DNA of 64,000 nucleotides from NCBI GenBank assembly GCA_019459085.1, contig JAIBEW010000027.1, positions 62,001 to 126,000 of the forward strand, read 5' to 3'. The position numbers and the translations under genes are program-made. The notes beneath the pieces are model-generated. The model saw only the letters and a program-made list of their open reading frames with translations. It was not told the origin of the DNA and searched no databases. Below, one piece after another: positions 50,739 through 60,506 of this stretch. This stretch comes from Kaistella sp. GTDB taxonomy: Bacteria > Bacteroidota > Bacteroidia > Flavobacteriales > Weeksellaceae. The stretch's first letter is position 1; the number at the start of each line of letters is the position of its first letter.

Positions 50739-51484
50739 AACCGGTAACCGATTGAAATTCCGCTTCTGATTCCTGCCCAGGGACCATCCAGAACTGCATC
50801 GGCGCCGTGAGCATTAACTGTAGTTGTATATTTTACGAGCGGAATATCAAGATCATCCAGGTTTTTTTTCAGTTCAGCCTGCATTTCCGGAGTCAGGGTT
50901 TCATTAGTTTTGCCGGAAACCGTTCCGCTTCCTTTGCCATAATGTGCACCGACAAACCATGCGTCCAGAACCCATTTTTTAGAACTGCCCAGAAACCACT
51001 GAGCGCCCAGCATTAAACCGCCGCTCGCTCCCGACACTTTTCCGGAAAAAGTAAGCGGAACATCGTAAGCAAATCCGCTGAAGGTCCCTCTGAAATTATA
51101 CACAATATTATTGACCTCAAAGGAAGAATACCGGAAATATGGCGCCAGATAAAATCCTTCTCCAAAACCTTTTCCAAGATAAATCCGTGGTTCAACAGTG
51201 AAATTACTGCCTTTAATTTCAGCATCAGCCGTAACGAGGGCTTCATCGTTATTAAAAGAAGATTCAAACGGTATTTTTCCGTTTCCGATAATTCCGAAAC
51301 CGCCTGAAAGTGAAATTCTTTTGCTGATGATCCTTTCGTAAGTCAGATTATAATTTCTCATAAAGTAACCGGCAACATTGGTTTTGATGATGTTGGAGCC
51401 CTGTTTTACTTCTACAACTGCTGAATCCTGAGCAAAACCGTGCTGAGAAAGCAGCAAAACGGCGAATACAATTAATTTTTTCAT
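50735..51484 (-). CDS. Outer membrane beta-barrel protein of unknown role
   Basis: A 249-residue protein with a signal peptide (MKKLIVFAVLLLSQHGFAQ) and alternating strands through the rest, such as NLTYERIISKRISLSGGFGI, FYLAPYFRYSSFEV and GLMLGAQWFLGSSKKWVLDA, ending in the GISIGYRF type C-terminal strand expected of a barrel. It resembles the DUF3575 kind of barrel in Bacteroidota. Function unknown. Confidence 0.78.
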   Translation of the reverse strand: MKKLIVFAVLLLSQHGFAQDSAVVEVKQGSNIIKTNVAGYFMRNYNLTYERIISKRISLSGGFGIIGNGKIPFESSFNNDEALVTADAEIKGSNFTVEPRIYLGKGFGEGFYLAPYFRYSSFEVNNIVYNFRGTFSGFAYDVPLTFSGKVSGASGGLMLGAQWFLGSSKKWVLDAWFVGAHYGKGSGTVSGKTNETLTPEMQAELKKNLDDLDIPLVKYTTTVNAHGADAVLDGPWAGIRSGISIGYRF

Positions 51485-51618
51485 GGTATGTGTTTTTTGT
51501 TAAGATAAAAATAAACAAAAAACTGTTATGCATCATATTATATTTAAATATCTGGCCAATCTCATGAAAATAATTAATCCAGAACAGTTTTCGAATTTTT
51601 CTTTTCCCTGAGAATCCG

Positions 51619-51626
51619 TAAATTTG
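51619..51626 (+). promoter_or_regulatory. -7 promoter element of glnS
   Basis: TAAATTTG fits the TAnnTTTG box only 7 bases before the ATG at 51634. Transcription would then start almost at that ATG, so the next in-frame ATG at 51646 may be the real start. Confidence 0.45.
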
Positions 51627-51633
51627 CGCAACA

Positions 51634-53322
51634 ATGTACAATTCCATGGAAGAAGAAGAAAAAAAATCCCTCAATTTTATTGAGCAAATTATAGAAGACG
51701 ATTTAGCGAACGGTTTGGATCCATCCAAACTGCGTTTTCGTTTTCCGCCTGAACCGAACGGTTATCTGCACGTGGGTCATACGAAAGCCATCTGCATCAA
51801 TTTCGGTTTGGGAGAAAAATACGGTGCTCCCGTGAATCTGCGGTTTGATGATACCAATCCGGAAAAAGAAGAGCAGGAATTTGTAGATTCCATTAAAGCA
51901 GATATCGACTGGCTCGGATTTAAATACGATCAGGAACTCTACGCTTCGGATTATTTCGACCGCCTTTACGAATGGGCTGTTCAGATGATTAAAGAAGGAA
52001 AAGCCTACGTAGATGAGCAACCTTCAGAGGAAATTACCGCTCAAAGAAAAAATCCTTTTGAAGACGGAATCGATTCGCCTTTTAGGAACCGTCCCGTTGC
52101 CGAGAGTCTGGAACTTTTTGAAAAAATGAAAAACGGGGAGTTCGAAGAAGGCGCCATGTCGCTCCGCGCGAAAATCGATATGACTTCGCCGAATATGAAT
52201 ATGCGCGATCCCGTGATGTACAGAATTCTGAAAAGACCACATCACCGCACCGGCGAAAAATGGAAAATTTACCCAATGTATGACTGGGCGCACGGCGAGT
52301 CGGATTATATTGAACAGATTTCCCATTCATTATGTTCCCTGGAGTTCGAAAACCACCGTCCACTGTACGACTGGTACTTGGATCAGGTGTATGAAGAAAA
52401 CACGCTGAGAAACAAGCAGAGAGAGTTTGCAAGGATGAATGTGTCTTATATGATTACTTCCAAGCGAAAACTCCAGCGCCTTGTTGCCGAAAACGCCGTT
52501 TCCGGCTGGGACGACCCAAGAATGCCTACGATTTCCGGAATGCGCAGATTGGGTTTTACGCCAACAGCCATCAAAAAATTCATCGAAAGAGTAGGAGTTG
52601 CTAAAAGAGAAAATCTGATCGACATTCAGCTGCTTGAATTTTTTGTGAGAGAAGATCTGAATAAAATCTCAACCCGTGTCATGGCGGTTGTGGATCCGGT
52701 GAAACTCATCATTGAAAATTATCCGGCTGATGCTGAAGAATGGCTGGAAACCGAGAATAATCCGGAAGATGAAAATGCGGGTACAAGAGAAGTTCCGTTT
52801 TCCCGGGAACTTTATATTGAAAGGGAAGACTTTAAGGAAGAAGCCAACAATAAGTTTTTCCGTTTAAAACTGGGTGGGGAAGTGCGTTTGAAATCCGCAT
52901 ACATAATTAAAGCAGAACGTGTGGAAAAAGATGAAAACGGCGAAATTACCACCATTTACGCTTCTTATGACGCAAAAAGCAAGTCCGGAAGCGGAACCGA
53001 CGAAAGTTTAAGAAAGGTAAAAGGAACTTTACACTGGGTGTCGGCCAAACATGCTTTACCAATTGAAATCAGAATCTACGACAGGCTCTTCACCACTCCG
53101 CAGCCCGATGCAGAAAAAGAAACCGATTTTATGGAATTCATTAATCCCGAATCTTTAAAAACAGTTCAGGGATTTGCCGAACCAAGTCTGAAAAATGCAG
53201 AAATCGGGACACCTTATCAGTTTCAGCGCATCGGGTATTTCACGAAAGACAGGGATTCATCTGGCGAGAAATCTGTATTTAACAGAACCGTTACTTTGAA
53301 AGACGGTTACAAACCCGAATAA
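51634..53322 (+). CDS. glnS: Glutaminyl-tRNA synthetase
   Basis: A 562-residue class I aminoacyl-tRNA synthetase. The HIGH motif is YLHVGHTKA in FPPEPNGYLHVGHTKAICIN and the KMSKS-like motif is MITSKRKLQRL. The two C-terminal anticodon-binding barrels follow, ending at VFNRTVTLKDGYKPE. The first in-frame ATG is at 51634 and a second at 51646 (MEEEEKKSLNF); the promoter position makes the second attractive. It is followed by a strong terminator. Confidence 0.95.
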   Translation: MYNSMEEEEKKSLNFIEQIIEDDLANGLDPSKLRFRFPPEPNGYLHVGHTKAICINFGLGEKYGAPVNLRFDDTNPEKEEQEFVDSIKADIDWLGFKYDQELYASDYFDRLYEWAVQMIKEGKAYVDEQPSEEITAQRKNPFEDGIDSPFRNRPVAESLELFEKMKNGEFEEGAMSLRAKIDMTSPNMNMRDPVMYRILKRPHHRTGEKWKIYPMYDWAHGESDYIEQISHSLCSLEFENHRPLYDWYLDQVYEENTLRNKQREFARMNVSYMITSKRKLQRLVAENAVSGWDDPRMPTISGMRRLGFTPTAIKKFIERVGVAKRENLIDIQLLEFFVREDLNKISTRVMAVVDPVKLIIENYPADAEEWLETENNPEDENAGTREVPFSRELYIEREDFKEEANNKFFRLKLGGEVRLKSAYIIKAERVEKDENGEITTIYASYDAKSKSGSGTDESLRKVKGTLHWVSAKHALPIEIRIYDRLFTTPQPDAEKETDFMEFINPESLKTVQGFAEPSLKNAEIGTPYQFQRIGYFTKDRDSSGEKSVFNRTVTLKDGYKPE

Positions 53323-53689
53323 ATAAATTTTGCAGAATAAAGAAGCCTTTCAGTTTGTACTGGAAGGCTTTTTAAGTATTTACACATTACCGTTAACGAA
53401 AATCTTTTCCTTAAGTTTCAAGACCCACTTTCTATAGCGGATTTTGTAATTCTGTAGTAATTTTTTCATAATTGTAATTATTGAGGATCCAAATATACAA
53501 TGATAATTTGATATTAATATTACCCAAGCCTTAAATATTTTTAAATGATGTTTTAAGTTGAACTACCAAATTTCAGTAAATCACTACAAAAAGCGCAACA
53601 ACGAAGTCTTACATAATTTATTTGAAAAGTTTTAAGCTACAGTGGTGCCCTTTTTAGAAAGATGTTAGAACCCTGATATTTAAAGGCTT
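53323..53689. other. Intergenic stretch after glnS
   Basis: About 370 bases. Apart from the glnS terminator at its left end I see no gene, promoter or repeat in it. Confidence 0.5.
53343..53370 (+). terminator. Terminator of glnS
   Basis: An 11-bp stem AAGCCTTTCAG / CTGGAAGGCTT with one wobble and loop TTTGTA, followed by a T-run, 20 bases past the stop codon. Confidence 0.88.
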
Positions 53690-54979
53690 TTAAAGAATCT
53701 GAGAAAGTTGCTGCGCTAAATTTTTTCTGGAAAATCTGTCGATGTCACGCAATTTAATGGCGGATTTTCCGGATTTCCAGTCATTATATTTTTCGAGGAT
53801 AAAAGTCTTTAACGTTGAGGAATCTTCATATGAAAAATGTTTTCCTGCGTTCGTTTCTGTAAGAATTTTTTTAACATCGCTGTCCGCCGGACCGAAAGAA
53901 ATGATCTCTTTTCCGGAGGCAAGGTATTCGAAAATTTTGCCCGGAATAATGCCCTTTGAACTTTCATTCGGAAAATTGGTCATCATCAGTACATCTGAAG
54001 CCTGCATTTGTAAATTGGCTGCTGAATGGGAAAGATATCCTAGGTTTTTCACGGAATTTTTAAGCTCTGACCGGTTAATTTTCTCTAAAATTTTACCGTC
54101 GATTCTCCCGGCAAACCGCAGTTCAAAATCATTTTTGAAATCTTTGTTTTCCCGCACCAGTTCCTCCAGAACTTTCCATAGAATTTCAGGGTTTCTGAGC
54201 TGTTCCAACACACCGATATAACTCAGTACAAATTTTCCGCCTGAATCCCCGGCTTGAAGAGTCTGTTGAGGCAAAACATCATCATAACCATTGGTAATAC
54301 ACACGGCGTTCGCTCCTTTTTTCCGGAAATTTTCAGCATCCGTATAACTGGTTGCCAACGTGATATCCGCTTTCTCAAAGACTTCCTGCTCCAGACTGCG
54401 GTGTTTTCGGTCTGCAGATTTGGTGAGTTTAAGATGTTGGTAATAGGAAATTTCAGTCCAGGGATCGCGAAAATCTGCAATCCATTTCAAATCCGGGAAT
54501 TCCTTTTTCAGTTGCAGACCGATCAGGTGCATGGAATGCGGCGGACCCGTGGTGACAAACGCATCAAAATGGTTTTCCTTCAGATATTTTTTCAAAAATG
54601 CAACGGATGGTTTCACCCAAAAAACACGGGCGTCGGGAATAAAAAAATTACCGCGGATCCAGACTGAAAGTTTTGATTTCCAGGACTGGTTTTCGCCGAC
54701 ATCAAACTGTCCGGCTTTGAATTTTTTATTGTCTTTTCCGAACCATTCTGCAAGCTGATACGGTTCCCAAATCTTCGTTTTTATTATTTCCAGATCATTC
54801 GAGACTTCTTTCTCCAAAGTTTCATCAACAATCGGGTAGCTCGGGTTTTCCGGAATGAAAACGGTGGGTTTCCAGCCGAATTCAGGCAGATATTTTACAA
54901 ATTTTAACCACCGCTGAACGCCGGGTCCGCCCGCAGGAGGCCAGTAATAAGTGATGATTAAGATTTTTTTGTTTTCCAT
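53690..54979 (-). CDS. Glycosyltransferase (GT4-like)
   Basis: A 429-residue GT-B glycosyltransferase. The N-terminal acceptor domain begins KILIITYYWPPAGGPGVQRW, the linker holds WIADFRDPWTEI, and the donor domain has KFVLSYIGVLEQLRNPEILW and the acid-rich SSKGIIPGKIFEYLASGKEI motif of GT4 enzymes. It is cytosolic or membrane-associated and likely adds sugars to surface polysaccharide or lipid. It is 29 bases downstream of the YfhO-like gene and probably in one transcript with it. Confidence 0.87.
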   Translation of the reverse strand: MENKKILIITYYWPPAGGPGVQRWLKFVKYLPEFGWKPTVFIPENPSYPIVDETLEKEVSNDLEIIKTKIWEPYQLAEWFGKDNKKFKAGQFDVGENQSWKSKLSVWIRGNFFIPDARVFWVKPSVAFLKKYLKENHFDAFVTTGPPHSMHLIGLQLKKEFPDLKWIADFRDPWTEISYYQHLKLTKSADRKHRSLEQEVFEKADITLATSYTDAENFRKKGANAVCITNGYDDVLPQQTLQAGDSGGKFVLSYIGVLEQLRNPEILWKVLEELVRENKDFKNDFELRFAGRIDGKILEKINRSELKNSVKNLGYLSHSAANLQMQASDVLMMTNFPNESSKGIIPGKIFEYLASGKEIISFGPADSDVKKILTETNAGKHFSYEDSSTLKTFILEKYNDWKSGKSAIKLRDIDRFSRKNLAQQLSQIL

Positions 54980-55008
54980 TTCTTAAACGCTGACGAAAAG
55001 AAGATTTT

Positions 55009-57585
55009 TCAGTCTTTTGAAATTGAAAGATTTTCGGAACTTTTTTTCTCCTTTCTGCGGTAAAGCATATATATCCCAAACGCGGAAAGCAGTACAAACA
55101 GCCCAAAGCAGATCATCGAAATTATTTTTCCGGTTTGGATCACCGAAGGTTCAAAAACCATTCTCACGTGATGTGTTCCGGCGGGAACATGTATGGCTCT
55201 CAAAAGATAATTGGCTTTGATGTAGGGCACTTCCTTTTCATCAACAAACATTTTCCAGCCTTTCGGATAGTAAATTTCTGAGAAGACGGCGAGTTGTGGC
55301 GTTTTCGACTGGGTTCTGAATTCCAGTTCATTTGCCTGATATTTTGTCAGTTTCAAAAATGCAGCAGAATCGGATGCTAAATTTTTCCCTTCGAAATATT
55401 TTCTGTCGTCTTCAGAAACAACCGCTGTTTTTTTCGTGTTCAGTTCACCAATCAGCTGTATTTCTTCGTTAGGAGATTTTACAAATTTCACGTCAGACAC
55501 AAACCATGCATTTCCATTCGTTTTAGGGTTAATGACAACCTGCGGCTCTTGCGCTTCCCCAAAAATCATGTATTTGGCATTCAGCATATTCAGGATCCGC
55601 GGAATTTTTACGGTATCCATCTTGTTGAAATAATGATTGATAAGATCATCGTAACGGCGGAGTTTTACCGCATGATAACCACCTATGGAAGACTTGAAAT
55701 AGGAAGTATTGGTCTCGCTGAAAGTTCCGAGGGTCTGGTTGTAAATCCGGTAATGATTTTTATCTTTTTCGGCAATGGTTTCAAGCGTTTTGTTCACATT
55801 TGCATTGGCCAAAAGTGACTGCAGATTTGAATTATCGCCCACTTTCTGCATCAGCAGATCTGAATTTTCAGTTTGAAAAGGATTTTCGGTAAATGTTTTG
55901 TCGATGAAATTATCGTTGTTCAGGTATCTTTTGTTCACGCTCCATAAATCCAGCAGACTTACGAGACTGATGATGACTAAAGCTATATTCTGGTTGAGTT
56001 TTTTCTTTAAAGTCAAATATAAAACTCCTGCAGTAATGGCCACGTAAAGAATAGCTTTGAGCGCATCTGCACGGAACATCGCGAATCTTTCATCCACCAG
56101 AAAATCCCGAAGATAGGGTGGAAGGTATGTTTTTTCGTTGGCGGTGTGAAAACCCAACAGTGATTTCCCGAAAAGCAAAAGTAAAACAGTGATTCCGAGA
56201 ACTGCAGCGCTCACATAAATGAGGATTTTCTTTTTGTATTCTTCGGTTAAGATGTTTTCCGCAGAAGTCTCCGTTTTTTCGCCGGAATTAAAAAACCGGT
56301 AAAGTCCAATGATTGCGATGAGCGGGAACAGCAATTCTACCACTACCAGGATCGAACTTGGCGCCCGGAATTTATTATAAAAAGGTACGAAATCGATGAA
56401 AAGATCAGATACAAACATCAGGTTGCTTCCCCATGCCAAAAAAACGGTGAGAATAGAAGCTCCCAGAATCCAGTATCTGTATTTTTTCCAGGCAAAGAAA
56501 AATCCTAAAACCGCCAGAAAACACACCACCGCTCCCTGATAAGCAGGGCCCGAAGTTCCGGGCTGTTCGCCCCAATACGTCAGTGATCCGAATCCCTGAG
56601 AAATTCTGTTCATTTCTTCCTGCGAAGAAACATTGTTCTGTACCATTTCCTGAACGCGGCCCATCATATCTTCGGAACCTTCCTCATTGCTGGAACCACC
56701 CATCAACCTTGGAATAAACAAATTCAGTGTTTCGAGCTTGCCGTAACTCCACATCAGCATGCTTTCTTTGTTCATTCCGTTTGCTCCCGATGAATTCACT
56801 TCATTATCGAGAATCTGTTTACCACGTACGGTTTCCGTAACATATTCAGAATTTGCCAAAATCCGCTGTGAGTTCATTCCAACTCCTAGAACAAAGGCGA
56901 GAGCAAGCACTCCGGTTGAAATTCCAAAATGCTTCCAATCGGTTTTTCCCTGAAAAGCACGGATGAGTTCCGACAGAAATAAAAACCCCAGTGCAATAAA
57001 GAGGTAATACGTCATCTGCGGATGATTCGCAGCGATCTGAAGGCCCATGAACAATGCAGTTACGATAAATCCGATGATGTATTTTTTACGGATGTACACG
57101 AGCAGGATTCCGGCCAAAAGCGGGGCAAAATACGCCACTGTATGGATTTTTCCGTTATGTCCGGCTGCGAGTGCGATATAAAAATAGGTGGAAAGTCCGA
57201 AAAACGTAGCCCCTAAAAGCGCATATTTCCAGTTTCTCACGACAACCATTCCGAGCAGGAAAAATCCGGAGAAAAGCAGGAAAATATAATTCGCAGGTTT
57301 GGGTAAAAAATTCAGGAGATCATCAATTTTTTTAACAAAATCGCCGCGAAACTGCGCACCCATTTGGTATGTAGGCATTCCGCCAAACATGGAATCGCTC
57401 CAGTAGGTTTCTTCGCCGTTTTGGGCCCGGTAATCCAACAGTTCTTTAGCGCCGCCTTTATACTGCACAATGTCGTGCTGAAAAAGCTGCTTTCCCGATA
57501 AAACAGGGTTTGCATATACCAAAGCGAGCACCATGAAAGCGATAAGACTCCCGATGATGAAAATTAATTTTTTATTGTTTGCCAT
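55009..57585 (-). CDS. YfhO-family large membrane protein
   Basis: An 858-residue protein with about 12 membrane helices. The conserved first loop is YANPVLSGKQLFQHDIVQYK, and the long soluble segment in the last 250 residues includes YYPKGWKMFVDEKEVPY and VPAGTHHVRMVFEP, as in YfhO proteins. A final helix (ISMICFGLFVLLSAFGIYML) is followed by a basic tail. YfhO relatives in Gram-positive bacteria take part in glycosylating lipoteichoic acid; here a role in surface glycan assembly is inferred, supported by the glycosyltransferase gene behind it. Confidence 0.87.
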   Translation of the reverse strand: MANNKKLIFIIGSLIAFMVLALVYANPVLSGKQLFQHDIVQYKGGAKELLDYRAQNGEETYWSDSMFGGMPTYQMGAQFRGDFVKKIDDLLNFLPKPANYIFLLFSGFFLLGMVVVRNWKYALLGATFFGLSTYFYIALAAGHNGKIHTVAYFAPLLAGILLVYIRKKYIIGFIVTALFMGLQIAANHPQMTYYLFIALGFLFLSELIRAFQGKTDWKHFGISTGVLALAFVLGVGMNSQRILANSEYVTETVRGKQILDNEVNSSGANGMNKESMLMWSYGKLETLNLFIPRLMGGSSNEEGSEDMMGRVQEMVQNNVSSQEEMNRISQGFGSLTYWGEQPGTSGPAYQGAVVCFLAVLGFFFAWKKYRYWILGASILTVFLAWGSNLMFVSDLFIDFVPFYNKFRAPSSILVVVELLFPLIAIIGLYRFFNSGEKTETSAENILTEEYKKKILIYVSAAVLGITVLLLLFGKSLLGFHTANEKTYLPPYLRDFLVDERFAMFRADALKAILYVAITAGVLYLTLKKKLNQNIALVIISLVSLLDLWSVNKRYLNNDNFIDKTFTENPFQTENSDLLMQKVGDNSNLQSLLANANVNKTLETIAEKDKNHYRIYNQTLGTFSETNTSYFKSSIGGYHAVKLRRYDDLINHYFNKMDTVKIPRILNMLNAKYMIFGEAQEPQVVINPKTNGNAWFVSDVKFVKSPNEEIQLIGELNTKKTAVVSEDDRKYFEGKNLASDSAAFLKLTKYQANELEFRTQSKTPQLAVFSEIYYPKGWKMFVDEKEVPYIKANYLLRAIHVPAGTHHVRMVFEPSVIQTGKIISMICFGLFVLLSAFGIYMLYRRKEKKSSENLSISKD

Positions 57586-57632
57586 ATTTTAATGCATTGC
57601 TGAATCCCTAAAGTGCTTCAGGAAGTGATTTG

Positions 57633-57866
57633 CTACTTTTTGTAATCGTTATTTTCTTTAATTTCTTCGTACTCTACCGTTTCGGCATCCCAATTGACCT
57701 TCTGACTGACTTTTTTGTCAGCTACAGTTGAATGCTCATTTTCTTTTTTCTGATTGAAAGAAGAAGGGAAGTTTCTGTAAAATTTATTCAGAAAAATTCT
57801 TTTCAGGATGTTCCAGACAAAAAATAAGATAACAGTTGCGAGAATTAACTCCAATAGATATTTCAT
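57633..57866 (-). CDS. Small single-pass membrane protein (DUF4834-like)
   Basis: A 77-residue protein with one N-terminal membrane helix (MKYLLELILATVILFFVWNI) and a charged cytosolic tail ending VNWDAETVEYEEIKENNDYK, the layout of DUF4834 proteins in Flavobacteriia. Function unknown. It sits between the YfhO-like gene (47 bases) and the DUF6263-like lipoprotein gene (31 bases) on the same strand, so it is probably in that operon. Confidence 0.75.
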   Translation of the reverse strand: MKYLLELILATVILFFVWNILKRIFLNKFYRNFPSSFNQKKENEHSTVADKKVSQKVNWDAETVEYEEIKENNDYKK

Positions 57867-57897
57867 AATTTCAGAAATATTTAAAATGATTTAAAAT

Positions 57898-58944
57898 TTA
57901 TTTTGCAGCCGGATTCACCATTACCGTTGAATTGGAAACCGATTTCATGGTTTGGGTCTGTTTGCCGTCTGAAAGTGTTTCCGTCTGCGAAGTTTTTACA
58001 TTGATGTTCTGGTTGGTGATCCATCCTGACTGCTGATCCAGGGTCACTGTTCCGCTTTGTGAAAGCTCTGAACTCATGCTCCTCGTGATGCCTTCCTGAG
58101 TCCTTTTCTCGGATTTGTAAGGAATTCCGCCGTTTACGGTGATGATTGCTTTACTGTCTCCAACGCTTTTTAAAGCATATGTCGTACTCAGTTTTACTTT
58201 TCCGTCCGGTGTTGCATTCTCTGTATCTGTCCATTTCTCTCCAAGTTTCACTCCTTTTGAAGGTATGAGCATGAAATTTTTCGTAAACTGTTCACTCATC
58301 GATTTTTCACCAAAACTGGCTTTAAAACTTTTCAGAAAATCTGCTTTTGCGGCAGCATCTTTTATAAATGTTCCTGCCGAAGTGGCGACTTTCGTATAAA
58401 TCGGTTCAAAGCCTGTAATCGAAAGGATTTTTCCGTTTTCCTGCATCTTCATCTTCAGTTTGTTGCCTACCAAAGCTTTGTTGATGCTCCACATCATTTT
58501 CATGTTGTCATCTTTCGGCGCAGCCTGTTTGGTATCAACCACAATAGTTTGTCCGCCTCCGGTCTGTGAACTTCTTTTGCCAATCAGATTGATGGTAATA
58601 TCGTAAACTCCTTTGTCGAAACCATTGACGAGAAAAGACATTTCATCAGTTGATTCGCTGGTTCCGCTTTGTGATTCACCGGTTGGGGAAGTTACGGTCT
58701 GAACATCGCGCTGATAAGTGGTTAAAGGGTAGGTTTTACCAATTTCAAGATTGAAAGACTGCGTATAAACTCCTGCGGAATCTTTGATGGCCATTTGATT
58801 TGCTGCGTCATCAGATTTTTCTACCGGAACCTCGACCGTAATGGTCTTTCCTGTTGCAGGATCCACCTTAGTGATGGTTTTTGTCTCTTTGTTGCACGAG
58901 ATTAAAGCTATGGAAAGTATGGCGAATGCTATAATTTTTTTCAT
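57898..58944 (-). CDS. DUF6263-like lipoprotein
   Basis: A 348-residue protein with a lipoprotein signal, MKKIIAFAILSIALISCNKE, whose lipobox is LISC. The mature part is rich in Ser, Thr and Lys and includes KMKMQENGKILSITGFEPIY and MLIPSKGVKLGEKWTDTENA, matching the DUF6263 type of Bacteroidota. It should sit on the outer membrane or in the periplasm. Function unknown. It heads the run with the DUF4834-like and YfhO-like genes. Confidence 0.8.
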   Translation of the reverse strand: MKKIIAFAILSIALISCNKETKTITKVDPATGKTITVEVPVEKSDDAANQMAIKDSAGVYTQSFNLEIGKTYPLTTYQRDVQTVTSPTGESQSGTSESTDEMSFLVNGFDKGVYDITINLIGKRSSQTGGGQTIVVDTKQAAPKDDNMKMMWSINKALVGNKLKMKMQENGKILSITGFEPIYTKVATSAGTFIKDAAAKADFLKSFKASFGEKSMSEQFTKNFMLIPSKGVKLGEKWTDTENATPDGKVKLSTTYALKSVGDSKAIITVNGGIPYKSEKRTQEGITRSMSSELSQSGTVTLDQQSGWITNQNINVKTSQTETLSDGKQTQTMKSVSNSTVMVNPAAK

Positions 58945-58995
58945 AATTGTTAAATGCTTGTAAGCTATATAGAACTTGGTTTTCAGTTTTTTATT

Positions 58996-59748
58996 TTAAA
59001 TTTCGTGACTCATTTTCTGTCGAACGGCTTCATACAGAATGGCGCCACAGGCCACAGAAACGTTCAGCGACTGCGTTTTTCCTTCAATCGGAAGTTTGAT
59101 TTTTTCATCTGCATGATGCATCACTTCTTTGGAAATTCCAGTTTCTTCATTCCCCATCACCAAAGCGCAGGGCTGTGTGAAATCTACGTCATAAGCCAAC
59201 TTCTGTGCTTTTTCAGTAGCGGCAAAAACCTGTACACCGGACTGCTGAAGAAAATCCACAGCGTGGGCAAGATTTTTTTCCTTGCAGATTTTAAGATTGT
59301 AAATGGCTCCCGCAGAAGTTTTAATCGCATCCGAATTAATAGGAGCTGATCCTTTTTCCGGAAGAATTACCGCGTGAATCCCTACACATTCTGCGGTTCT
59401 GCAGATGGCTCCGAAATTCCGCACATCGGTCAGACGGTCCAGAATTAAAAGAAATGGTGTTTTGCCGTCTTCAAAAAGTTGTGGCAGAATATCTTCGATT
59501 TTTTCAAAAGGAACATCAGAAATAAATGCGACCACGCCCTGATGATTTTTGCGGGTAAACCGGTTCAGTTTTTCCACGGGAACGTAATTCGGTCGTATTT
59601 TGTGTTTGCCTAAAAGCTGTTTCAGTTCGTAATACAGATCTCCCTGCAGCGCATTCTGCATAAAGATTTTATCGATGGATTTTCCTGCTTCCAGCGCTTC
59701 AATTACCGGTCGGAGGCCAAATATAAAGTCGTCTTTTTTGTCCGTCAT
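58996..59748 (-). CDS. rlmB: 23S rRNA (guanosine-2251-2'-O)-methyltransferase
   Basis: A 250-residue SPOUT methyltransferase of the TrmH/RlmB group. The N-terminal substrate domain begins FIFGLRPVIEALEAGKSIDK; the knot domain has LILDRLTDVRNFGAICRTAE, LVMGNEETGISKEVMHHADE and IPIEG...LNVSVACGAILYEAVRQ, the three SPOUT motifs. It modifies the peptidyl transferase loop. The RlmB branch is likely over other TrmH members, because of the N-terminal domain. Confidence 0.9.
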   Translation of the reverse strand: MTDKKDDFIFGLRPVIEALEAGKSIDKIFMQNALQGDLYYELKQLLGKHKIRPNYVPVEKLNRFTRKNHQGVVAFISDVPFEKIEDILPQLFEDGKTPFLLILDRLTDVRNFGAICRTAECVGIHAVILPEKGSAPINSDAIKTSAGAIYNLKICKEKNLAHAVDFLQQSGVQVFAATEKAQKLAYDVDFTQPCALVMGNEETGISKEVMHHADEKIKLPIEGKTQSLNVSVACGAILYEAVRQKMSHEI

Positions 59749-59788
59749 TTTTCTTTTAATATAATTTGTTCTGACTTGCTGTCATTTT

Positions 59789-60259
59789 TTAGAAAGTTTC
59801 CCCTAAAATTGCTCTTTTCTGAGCCATCGCGTAGCCGTAATGCAGGGTTTCGTGCATATTGTTGAAGATAATCGCATCCTGAATACCCTTCAGATCCAGA
59901 CCAAAACTTGTGGTGTATGGTGTATAATCTGAAAAGAAATCGGCGTCATAATCCTTCATGAGAATCTTCGACGTTTCCGTGAGCAGAAAAGCGAGGTCAT
60001 CAACTTCAGACTGCTGCACATTCAGATTCGGCATCGTTCCTTTTTTATACGTTTCAATCCAGTATTTGTCGATTCTGAACGGATTTCCGCTTAAATAATA
60101 ACACAACAACTGCTGAGTAGCCACGGTGTGGGCAATATTCCAGTAAATATTATTGTTGAAACCATCCGGAATGCTGACCAAATCTTTATGGGAAGTATTT
60201 TGAAGAATCTCCAGAAGATTTTTTCGGATCTGCCTGTGCGCCTGAAAATGATAATTCAT
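59789..60259 (-). CDS. DinB family protein
   Basis: A 156-residue four-helix protein of the DinB/DfsB group. The metal-site histidines fit: WNIAHTVATQQLL in the second helix and NNMHETLHYGYAMAQKR in the last helix. Family members include thiol-dependent transferases and damage-inducible proteins; which applies here is not known. It is 40 bases upstream of rlmB on the same strand. Confidence 0.83.
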   Translation of the reverse strand: MNYHFQAHRQIRKNLLEILQNTSHKDLVSIPDGFNNNIYWNIAHTVATQQLLCYYLSGNPFRIDKYWIETYKKGTMPNLNVQQSEVDDLAFLLTETSKILMKDYDADFFSDYTPYTTSFGLDLKGIQDAIIFNNMHETLHYGYAMAQKRAILGETF

Positions 60260-60506
60260 TTGAGCTAAATTTTAATCGACAAAAATAAGTTAATTAACTG
60301 AACATCACAATTTGTTGCTGCAGGATCTGAAGTATTTCCACAGATTTTAAGAAAACTTTTAGTTTTCAGGCAGGCATTAGGCAAAAATTGTCATAAACCT
60401 CATGAACAGGAGGAATTATTTAACAAATTTTAACTCAAAATTGGCATCGATTTAGTAGATTGTTGCAAGTATTTATCAGAAATTTACATTTTAATTCTAA
60501 AAACAT

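Noticed and set aside
60430-60470. Sigma-54 promoter before moxR (TTGGCATCGATTTAGT)
   Set aside because: The -24 GG is present but the -12 GC is not at the right spacing.
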